From Pigoraptor vietnamica (lineage: Eukaryota; Opisthokonta; Filasterea), in the NCBI GenBank assembly GCA_943704525.1, contig CALSCQ010002005.1, forward strand, positions 1-13,781: a stretch of DNA of 13,781 nt, written 5' to 3'. Both the position numbers and the translations under genes were made by a program. Below, in pieces: positions 1-7,865 of the stretch (its first letter is position 1; every line of letters begins with the position of its first letter). Under the pieces are notes generated by a model that had not been told where the DNA came from, searched no databases, and was given only the letters and a program-made list of their open reading frames with translations.

Positions 1-114
<114 letters not shown>

Positions 115-151
115 TCCTTCCACTCGCCTCTCGTGCGCGCATTCCGCGACC

Positions 152-1990
152 ATGGCGGCGCGCGACAGCGGCAGTTGGTTCGGGTCGGCGCCTGTGAACG
201 ACTCCGTGGGTGAGATGGAGTCGGTGCACATTTCGATGGAAGACGACGATGCGTCGCTGCGTGCACGCGCCCAACAAAGGTGTGTGCATGACTGCGCGGT
301 GGAGCGCGTCTATTGAATTCGTGCGAGTGCGGCATGTGTGTGTGTGTGTGCGTGAGTGCGCTGATGTGCGATGTCGTTCTGCAGTGGTTTGCCGGTTGAG
401 GCACTCGGAGCCCTTGTGGGAGACGGCCTTGGCGGAAAGATTGCGGGGAATGTGGGTTGCACTCTCGCTCACGCGCACTTACACACGCGCACGCACGCTA
501 TTGCGCATACACGCACACGCACACACGCACACATACACTGTTACGCTACGCGCACAGGGCACGCACGCACGTGTCACGCGGTGTGTCGTTGTGGCCTAGT
601 TGAGCATTTCGAGTCAGTTCGCGCGTGGAAATTCAGTTGTCTCTCCGGGATCACTTGTTCCTCACGCGCGGAATGGCCGCAGGTGCTGAACATGGGCAAG
701 GAGTCGGCGCAGCGCATGTATTCGAGCTATGCGCGCATCGACCTCCTGCGGCCGTACTTTGCCGTCGAGCTGCCTGAAGTGCGGTCGCGGTGCGTGTTCA
801 GATGTCTCAAACAGCCAACTGCCTGTGTTGGTGCGCATTTGCGTGTGTGCCTGTTGTGGGTCTGTGTGTGTCGACCGCAAGGCGCACGTGCCCACTGCTA
901 CGTTCTTGCCGTGACCCTCCTTGCGCCTGTTCGCAGGCTCATCAAGTCGTTCATTCCGCGCAAGGCGTATGCAGCGGAACCCGTCCCCGCGGAGCTGTAC
1001 GGCCCCCTCATGCTCGCATTCACGCTCGTCACGGTCCTCCTGTTCGGCATGAAGGCCTACGGGCGCCGCGTGGTGAGTTGCGGCGACTGCGTGCTGTCCA
1101 TTTGGGCGTTCCAGTGGGTGTGGGTGTGTGTGTGGGCCGGGTCGACTGAATCCCGTGACTGGCACCGCAGCAGGAAGGCACGCTCATGGGCACGTCGATG
1201 GCGATTACGTTTGGCTATTGGTTTGGCGCATCGATGCTCTTTTACGCGGCGTCGTTTGTATTCAACACGGCGCTGTCCATCGCACAGACGCTCTCCGTCA
1301 CGGTCAGTCGCGCAGTTTGTCGTCATGCCGCGCTGTCGCTACGTATTGGCAGATCGCTGGCCTCTTCACATTTCGCGCTCACCCCCGCGACACGGCGCAT
1401 TTCACGTTCGCTACACCATAGAGCCTTATTCCTGTCTGACGCGCGCACACAACGGCGCAGGGGTACGGCCTTTTTGGATACTGCGTGGCTCTTGCGATGG
1501 GCGCGATGAGCTCTGACACGCGCATGTTCTACATCGGCTGGGCTGTGTTTGGTGGCCTCGCGGCTGCTCGAATGGTGCGTCACGTAGTACGTGTATGTGT
1601 TGCGATGTGTGCCAGCTTCCGTGCTGTTGTGCGCAGCATCACTCATGTGTTGATGTGCGCGTGTGCTGCGTGCAGGCGACCATCTTCATCGCGCACACGG
1701 CTGATAGGAAGCAGGGGCTCATCGTGGGCGGCATTGTGTGCTTTGTCCACTGGACGTACCTTCTCTACATCCGGTTCTCCTACCACTCCATCTACGACGG
1801 TGCGTGCGGTTCTTTGCTGCATGCTAATTGGTGCTTCAGATGCTCCTGTGTTACGTGTGCGTGCTGGTGTGTGGCAGTCTCCTGCCTGTTCGTCGTCGGT
1901 GCGTAACTCGCATGTGCCGTCATGTCCCAATTCATCCAACAAACGGCTAACTCTGTGCCCTGTTGCTGCGCAGCGATCGCCAACTTGTGA
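152..1990 (+). CDS. YIPF3: YIPF3-like Yip1-domain Golgi membrane protein (8 exons)
   Basis: Exons: 152-279, 385-451, 683-789, 937-1072, 1174-1302, 1461-1574, 1676-1799, 1974-1990, joined by GT...AG introns with matching phases to give 273 residues. The N-terminal ~65 residues are polar and cytosolic. Five hydrophobic segments follow at about 124-139, 151-176, 190-204, 211-227 and 235-258. The block EGTLMGTSMAITFGYWFG (147-164), GYGLFGYC (190-197) and FSYHSIYD near the end match the YIPF3 branch of the Yip1 family. In animals YIPF3 pairs with YIPF4 in the Golgi and is linked to Golgi structure and Golgi-phagy; that role here is inferred from family. The protein is shorter than human YIPF3 (350 residues), mainly at the tails. 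The ATG at 152 is the first one after the TC tract and is followed by GCG. Uncertain points: the exon 5 acceptor could be 1170 instead of 1173 (CAGCAG, one extra Gln), and the last exon codes only four full residues before TGA. An acceptor at 1839 would give a longer, unconvincing tail. Confidence 0.92.
471..540. repeat. CA-rich low-complexity tract in YIPF3-like intron 2
   Basis: Imperfect CA/CG dinucleotide tract (acacgc and cacaca units) inside the 231-nt intron 452-682. It is CA-rich in the sense strand, unlike most introns in this window, which are UG-rich in sense. Confidence 0.85.
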
Positions 1991-2719
1991 CATCGTCTTC
2001 TTCGGCGTTCTGATAGTTTGGCGTGCGTGACAATTGCGTTTGCGTGTGCGTGTGCGCGTGCGCGTGTGCGTGCCTGTGAAGATGATGAAAGGCTTGAAAT
2101 GCGACAATCTGCATGAAAACACAATCGATACGTTGGGTTTGCTGTAATTGGGCTGTGAACGAGGCGGTGCCGTGACAGCACATGGTGCTTACTTGGTGTG
2201 TTTAATTTGGGAACGGCAGCAGGCCCTCTTGCGGGAGATGCGCTTTGTGGAGAATGAGCACTCGACCCTTGGAAAAGGAGAAGGGAAAAAAGAAAAAAGG
2301 AAAAAAAAACTCGGTTGAAATGGCGAAGCGTGCCATTGGTGCACCTGCTTTGGGCAACCGAATTGTCCCCTCAATTGTCGCACTTTGCCGAAAGGCATTT
2401 TCCCACGAACATACGGCACGTTTTTCGGCCCACCAGTTGATGATAACATCCAGTGACTGGCCATCGCTCTCATTGACACTGTCAAGTATTAATCATTTAT
2501 GCTACTGACAGTTCTTCTTCTCAGAACGGCTTGGGAAGGAAACTCAGTTGAGCGGCCGCGGCCGTCCAGCGACCGGGCGGCACAATGGAGTCGAGAGGAA
2601 AGTGCGAAAGGGCAGGAATGAAACAGTAAATACGCGCGTTGCGCGAATATGCGTGTAGGGCTGGCGTGCGCCTGTGGTAGTTGTGCGTTCCTGACGACGA
2701 CAGCGAGGAGGAGGAATCA
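1991..2719. other. Convergent intergenic spacer, no recognisable gene
   Basis: This is the spacer between the stop of the YIPF3-like gene and the stop of the deacetylase gene, so it should hold both 3' untranslated regions. It contains a GTGCGT-rich stretch (about 2038-2072), a pure-purine tract (2271-2309), a moderately AT-rich stretch (about 2380-2520) and a GC palindrome CGGCCGCGGCCG at 2553-2564. Open frames of 87 codons (plus) and 98 codons (minus) cover 2189-2508. They run through the purine tract as Lys or Phe runs and resemble nothing I know. No canonical AATAAA was found for either gene. Confidence 0.7.
2271..2309. repeat. 39-nt pure purine (A-rich) tract
   Basis: An uninterrupted G/A stretch dominated by runs of 4-9 A on the plus strand. 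It lies in the convergent spacer, on the downstream side of both flanking genes. A-rich tracts at such places can reflect retroposition or a pausing/termination zone; nothing here decides between them. Confidence 0.9.
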
Positions 2720-5700
2720 TCACTTTTGGGGGGAGAGTGGGCTCGGCGCCGACAGCACGCGCCGCACGCCCATCAGCGCCGACTTCTTGAAGAGGTCCGC
2801 GCTGATTTCAAACGAGCGCGGCATAGTGAGGGTGCGCCAGTGCTTCTGCTGGATGCCAATCACCTGCGAATGCCGCGCAGTGCGACTGTCAGCCAACGGC
2901 AACAACGGAGCTGCACATCCACTCAAACACAAACGCACAGGACTCCGAGCGACCCAATTCGCCACGCAAGAGCCACAACACGAGCCACTCGATGCGCAAC
3001 AACACACACCTTCCGCAGCACGTTGATGGCGGGCGTCACAGGCACTGTTGGCGTGCGGTCCTGCATGCTCGTGACGGACGCGCGTGGGAGGAGTGGGAGG
3101 GCATCGCCGAGGAGTGTCGCCACGCACGCCGTCGCCGACGCCGACAGCGATTCGAGATCATACCCGCCTTCGAGCGCCATGACGACGCGGCCGTTTGCAA
3201 GGGCCATCAGCATCCGCGTCATGTGCGCGTAGGCTGCGTCCGCGAATGGTTAATCTCTTGTGCGCGTGTGGGAGTGTCTCTGTGGGAAATAAATGGCGAA
3301 GCACAAGTGATGCTATGCACGCAACACACAGAAAACCACAAGGCGCTAGCATGGCCTCCGTCTCCCGTACCTTCGGGGGTCAGCTTGTACCCCGCTATTT
3401 CATCGCCGTCCGCCGCGTCAAACCCCGCGGACACAAACACAATGTCCGGATTGAATTCTGTCGCAATTGGTAGGACGACTGTCTGGAACGCAGAGAGGTA
3501 CTCCGTGTTGCCCATTGGAATCCGGCCCTGCACGCGACCAGAAATCACGTGAGCAGGCGGGCGCACATCCACACAGGGGCACACCCACGCCCGACACCAC
3601 ACGGCACATCGCAACACACACAGACAAGACCCACTACACCGTACCCACCTTCCAAGGTATATTTACGTTGAAGCCCACACCGGCGCCCTGCCCGCACTCT
3701 TCCGCAGCGCCGGTTCCAGGATAAAACTGGCCGTTGTCGTGACGATGCAGAGAGATGAACAAGACCTGCACAAGAGACATTTGAGCACATGGGAATCGCA
3801 TGGCGCGGCTGTTGCGCGGAGCGCGTTACTGTTGTCACGTGAGCAAGAGGGAATGCGACGTACGTTTGGGATGTCGTAGAAGATGTTCTGCGTGCCGTTG
3901 CCATGGTGCACGTCCCAATCGACGATGAGAACGCGCCGAATGCTCGGCAGTTGGAGGGCGCGGGATACGGCGACCGCAACGTTGTTGAAGAAGCAAAAGC
4001 CGCTGCTCCGAACAGTTCCTCAGTAACAGCCGAGAGAGACACTTTGCTGGCACAAACTACAGACCCCCACACACACAAACGCAAACGCAACACCACACAC
4101 ACACACAGACACACACACACAGACACAAGACTCTTTTCCATACAAACAATGGTACAGGCACACGATATCCACACTCTCAACCGTGAAAATGTACCCGCTA
4201 ACACACGACGGACGGCGTTCGCACGCACCCTGCCTCCGCAGCATCCGCATGGTGGCCAGGCGGCCGCACGATCGCAAATCCATTCGCGAGACGCCCCGCG
4301 GCGACTTCCTCAGTCAACCGCACAAGGCACCCGGCGGCCAAACGCGCTGCGAGCGGCGAATGCGCGTGATTGTACACGGTGTCCACGGCAAGCCCCGCAC
4401 CACCGCACTCCATCCTGCGTGCGGAATTTGCACTATGAGCAAGGCGTGCATGACACGTAAACCACCACAAAGCGCGTCACGTGCGCGGACAACACCCACG
4501 GCTTGAGACCCTGCGGCCGCTGGTTGCTCCGCTGGTAACCGTACGTGGTCACGTGCTCCTTGTCGTGGCAGCCCTCGAGCAGCTCGCGCGGGGACTCGGC
4601 CGGGTGCAGAGGGAGGCACCGGTCGAGGACGCACAGGCGATCCATTTCGCCGACGATTGACGCGATGCGCTGCGGTATTTCCGGGTGCGCGAGGCGAGGG
4701 ACGGCGCACGTGCAGCAGTGGAGCAGCATGCGCGAGTCAAAGACGATGCCCGTGCGCGGACGCGCGGCGCTCTCTGCAGCGAGGCAAGCGCGGCCTCAGT
4801 ATCAGCAGAATATGCACACTCTCTGCCTCAGCAATTTCAAGGTCACCCCAGGGGACCGGTTCAGTGACGGTCCCTACGCACCCGCGGCGAGCACGGACGC
4901 CTTGGCCCATCGAGCGTCATCCTCTTCTCCGGCGGGTCCCACGGGCGCGGATGGCGTGCGCTCCCGCGTGTCCGACAGCGGCACCCACCGGTCAAATTCG
5001 GCTGCGAGGGCGAAGGAGACGTGTAAGCGCCATGGTAGAGGGATGCCCATCCAGAGAGACCCAGGTCGGCAGTCATACGGGTTGAACTCCCATCCGCTCT
5101 AATTATAGAGAGAGACCGCGAGCCACAAGCACTCACACAGCGCGTGCAATGTATAGCGCACCTCCCAATCCCTCAAAGTGCACAAAGGCATATCCCGCTG
5201 CGCCATCAGCGCCGCCTTCCGCAGCCCCGTCCACAAACGCACGCGCGGGCTCCAGCAGCCGCACGCGTGCAGCACGCCACACTCCCGGCGACTCGCTGCG
5301 ATCAAGCGCGTCGATCTTCCTTCCCACGTCGCCCTGGGGAGCCTCAGTTGGTCGCGCAGCAAGCGTCTCCACGTCCGTCGCAACAGACGACACCGATCCC
5401 ATCGACTGCCTCCGATCCGCATCGAGGCGCAGCCGCTCGAGCGCCGTCGCAAGCCCGCCGTCCACGGGCGATCCGCCGCCATCAGAACCCGAGCGCTCGG
5501 CGCGGGTGTGCACATGCGCAGACTGTGACACGCGCCGCCGCGCGCTTCCTGCGTTCGAAGATCCCGGGACTGCTTGCGGGGGCGTGGACACGGGCGACTG
5601 CGTTTGTGAATGCGGGCGGCTGCTCACCGACGAGGGTGTCGGGGGTAGGCGAGCGACGGAGGATGGCGCGTGCCCCGCACCCGGCGTGGCGTCCGCTGTT

Positions 5701-5849
5701 TGCGCAGCCGCTGTCGCCACCGACGGCAACGACCCGCGCCGGACGGGCGAAGGCGGCTCCTCCATGTTCACCGCACGCGCCACCACTGCAAAGGGCGCGT
5801 CCCTCGCGGGGCTGCGCGGCGTGGGAGTGCCGCGGCCCCTGGACGACAT
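2720..5849 (-). CDS. Class II histone deacetylase with class IIa-like features (9 exons)
   Basis: Exons (minus): 5849-5139, 5098-4882, 4773-4500, 4414-4229, 4002-3864, 3765-3649, 3527-3371, 3233-3010, 2863-2720; 722 residues. A Zn-dependent lysine deacetylase domain spans about 317-690. PPGHH (452-456) carries the paired active-site histidines. WDVHHGNGT (from 492) supplies Zn ligands D493 and H495, [10 protein letters not shown] supplies D585, and LEGGY ends in Y625, the catalytic tyrosine position. Class IIa-like features are the start [12 protein letters not shown], a Cys/His-rich CTC...HPE segment (330-341) and [15 protein letters not shown] (C404). The later part resembles Hda1/HDAC6. 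Residues 1-185 are a disordered Ser/Pro/Ala-rich tail with basic-Ser sites; about 215-300 is an unrecognised Trp/aromatic segment. The start at 5849 is the first in-frame ATG of the exon; an ATG at 5765 has a better Kozak context (AACATGG). The junction of exons 1 and 2 needs a 40-nt intron and is the weakest link. The gene diverges from ARL5. A role in transcriptional repression is inferred from family. Confidence 0.92.
4067..4128. repeat. CA/GT-rich low-complexity tract in deacetylase intron 4
   Basis: Interrupted CA repeats on the plus strand, hence (GU)n in the transcript. They lie inside the 226-nt intron 4228-4003, which separates the PPGHH exon from the WDVHHGNGT exon. The tract makes this intron the longest in the gene. 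Confidence 0.88.
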
Positions 5850-6048
5850 GTGCCCGGTCGGTAACAGCCGGGTTGCACCGCCGGTAGAGACCCGCCACAG
5901 GACGCAGTGACACCCAAGAGATACCAAAGTGCCCAGCGGTAGGGGCAGAGCGTGCCGTATGAACGGAGAAAGTGGTTTGCTGTTAGGAAAAAAAAAAAAG
6001 AGAAGATGCCCTCGCAAAGAATGGAACTGGTCGGACTGTTTCACGCGC

Positions 6049-6060
6049 GATCACGTGATC
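6049..6060. promoter_or_regulatory. E-box palindrome GATCACGTGATC
   Basis: A perfect 12-bp palindrome centred on CACGTG, at the left edge of the AT-rich core of the divergent promoter. TCACGTGA is the preferred core of bHLH-ZIP factors such as USF/TFE/Cbf1. It could serve either neighbouring gene; binding is inferred from sequence only. Confidence 0.5.
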
Positions 6061-6098
6061 ACCATGCTAAATTGGGAGCTGAGTTGTCAAATTGCATT

Positions 6099-6108
6099 CC
6101 ATATAAGG
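6099..6108. promoter_or_regulatory. CArG-like element CCATATAAGG
   Basis: Exact match to CC(A/T)6GG, the SRF-type MADS-box consensus, in the middle of the divergent AT-rich region. It also contains a TATAAG core that could act as a TATA-like element. It is 250 bp from the deacetylase ATG and 329 bp from the ARL5 ATG. A short degenerate match, so only suggestive. Confidence 0.4.
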
Positions 6109-6187
6109 CCTTTAATGGATTGAATTAAGGGTAAATTTAGCGTGGAATTTGGATCATATTGGCCTTTTAAGGAAATACTAAACCCTC

Positions 6188-6204
6188 ATTGGCTGTGTCA
6201 CGTG
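6188..6204. promoter_or_regulatory. Inverted CCAAT box plus second E-box (ATTGG ... CACGTG)
   Basis: ATTGG at 6188-6192 (CCAAT on the minus strand) is followed 6 bp later by CACGTG at 6199-6204. Close spacing of a CCAAT box and an E-box is typical of housekeeping promoters. The pair sits about 235 bp upstream of the ARL5 ATG. Confidence 0.4.
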
Positions 6205-6436
6205 CGCTCGAAGGGCACATTAGAGAACACGAGACGCTTTGCTTGAGTAGTGAACGCGCTTTCTGTCTGAACTCGGAGGACGGGTGAGAAAGGACGCGGG
6301 GACGAAGAGAGAGGCCACGCACGAGGCGACAGCAGAGCAGGACGTGCCGGTGGTGGAGGGAGCAGCCGATCGCGCTTGTGTGGTGGCCACTTGTGCAAAG
6401 GGGAGGGGCCGTTGCGGCGGCCTACCCTTCGCAAGA

Positions 6437-7635
6437 ATGGGGATTCTGATGACCAAGTTCATGCAGCTCTTCTGGTCACAAGAGGGTGAGTGGGCTGCGG
6501 GTGTGCAATGCGCGGCGTCGGGTCGTCGCCCATTCGTGCCGTGTAGCCTGCACTTGGGTCGTTTGGTATCGCCCTTATGGACGACTCCGTCAAACGCAGA
6601 GTACAAGGTCATTATTACTGGCCTCGACAATGCGGGCAAGACGACCATTCTCTACCAGCTGTGGGTTGCGTGCGCTGTGTGGCGAAGGAGCCGTGTTGCG
6701 TCCGTTCGGCGACTGTACGCTGATCCCTCTTGCTCTCAATGCCAGGCTCATGAACGAAGTCGTTGTGACTTCGCCGACGATAGGAAGCAACGTGGAGGAG
6801 GTGGGCTGCCCTCACACGCTCTCTGTGTGTGCAATTTTGTGCTTCTTTTTAAAACAGCACGTTCGCATGTGCTGGAATCCAACGCCCTGCGTGCTGCCCT
6901 TGCTCACAGGTTCAATACAAGAACATACACTTTGTTATGTGGGACATTGGCGGCCAGGAGTCCCTCCGCTCGTCCTGGGCGACATATTATGCGAACACGC
7001 GGGTGAGTGCATGTGCAACGTTGGTGCTGTGCGTGGTTTCAGCCGTGAGTGCGCGTGGGAGGTCGTTTGTCAGTGGTGGAGGCGGCAATGGCGTCTCACG
7101 GCCATCGCGCGCACTCGTATTCCGCCCGCAGTGCGTTGTGCTTGTGATTGACAGCACGGACCGCGAGCGATTGAGCATCACAAAGGAGGAGCTCTACCGA
7201 ATGCTTGCTCATGAGGTATGCGTGGCCTCATTACTTTGGGTATTTCGCGTGCCCTCGTGTGCTCACGGCAAGCCGTTGTGTGCGCTTCGCAGGACCTCCG
7301 GCGGGCGTGCTTGCTCGTGTATGCGAACAAGCAGGACGTGAAAGGGTCGATGTCGGCTGCGGAAATTTCGACGCAGTTGAACCTCACCTCCATCAAGGAC
7401 CACGGGTGGCACATTCAAGCCTGCTGCGCACTCACGGGAGAGGGGTTTGTCCTTGTGCTGCGGGCTGCGGGTGAAAATAGCCCTTGTTTGTGTGTTTATA
7501 GTCTTCTTGACTTCTTGAATGTTGCGCGTTGCTTGCTAGCGTCGTCGAGTTTGCTTTTGTATGACCATGGCCACGTGATTCGCACGCAGGCTGTACCAAG
7601 GGCTCGACTGGGTTGCCGCGCAAGTGGCAAAGTAG
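6437..7635 (+). CDS. ARL5: ARL5, Arf-like small GTPase (7 exons)
   Basis: Exons: 6437-6485, 6600-6660, 6746-6800, 6910-7002, 7132-7215, 7293-7444, 7590-7635. The spliced product is 179 residues, the same length as animal ARL5A/B. Gly2 (MGIL) is the expected N-myristoylation site, followed by an amphipathic helix. Nucleotide-binding motifs are the P-loop GLDNAGKT (24-31), switch 1 with [11 protein letters not shown] (to E55), WDIGGQE (66-72) and NKQD (126-129). The SAK-type guanine contact falls in ACCALTGEG near the C terminus. [17 protein letters not shown] and [19 protein letters not shown] are ARL5-specific signatures. In animals GTP-loaded ARL5 acts at the trans-Golgi network, recruiting GARP for endosome-to-Golgi retrograde transport; this is family knowledge. 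The start has a good context (A at -3, G at +4) and exposes Gly2; an open extension upstream has no ATG. All six introns are 77-145 nt. Confidence 0.97.
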
Positions 7636-7865
7636 CCAAAGGCTCGACTGAGTCCCGTCGAATTCCCCGCTTGCGTCGTCTCTGCGTCGCTGCCTGCGTG
7701 CGTGCGCGTGCGTGCGGCCTGCCTGCGTTGCTTCGTTTTTGTGCACCCTGTCACAACCGCCATTCGCTCTGGTGCGTGCTCGCCCGGCCGCGGGCACGAC
7801 GGCGAAGGCGCAACATTCACATACCACTAAACCACTCCGTTACTGCAATTAGACACTTGTGTTAT
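7636..7865. other. Short convergent spacer between ARL5 and OPLAH
   Basis: Only 230 bp separate the two stop codons, so the 3' ends of the transcripts probably lie close together or overlap. It contains a CTGCGTGCGTGCG-type low-complexity stretch (about 7680-7735). Near its start, at 7637-7653, is a partial copy of the last ARL5 coding bases: CAAAGGCTCGACTGAGT against CAAGGGCTCGACTGGGT at 7597-7613, 15 of 17 bases identical. No gene and no AATAAA seen. Confidence 0.7.

Larger units (their letters stand above)
5850..6436. promoter_or_regulatory. Divergent promoter region between deacetylase and ARL5
   Basis: This 587-bp gap separates the ATGs of two divergently transcribed genes. Its centre (about 6060-6190) is clearly AT-rich against GC-rich flanks. 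It holds a 12-bp palindrome with an E-box, a CArG-like element, an inverted CCAAT box and a second CACGTG, listed separately. A run of 12 A (5988-5999) is T-rich in the presumed deacetylase leader. The deacetylase frame stays open upstream of 5849 and the ARL5 frame upstream of 6437. Those extensions have no ATG (only GTG codons, near 6044 and 6284), so they are treated as 5' untranslated sequence. Confidence 0.75.

Noticed and set aside
4494-4545. Alternative donors for deacetylase exon 3 at 4545 (GTACGG) and 4494 (GTTGTC)
   Set aside because: Both keep phase. The first would delete the YGYQRSNQ block that aligns with other class II enzymes, and the second is a poor donor. GTGGGT after 4500 keeps phase, matches other donors here and retains that block.
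5144-5910. Two long plus-strand open frames (247 and 253 codons) opposite deacetylase exon 1
   Set aside because: Shadows of a GC-rich, low-complexity coding exon. The minus frame continues in phase into the catalytic domain; the plus frames lead nowhere and carry no known domain.
5850-6044. N-terminal extension of the deacetylase up to 6044
   Set aside because: The first codon is GTG and the stretch crosses a poly-T tract (a run of Phe). The first in-frame ATG is at 5849.
6284-6436. In-frame N-terminal extension of ARL5 of about 51 residues
   Set aside because: It has no ATG (only a GTG), and it would bury Gly2, whose exposure for myristoylation is conserved in the family. The ATG at 6437 has a strong context.
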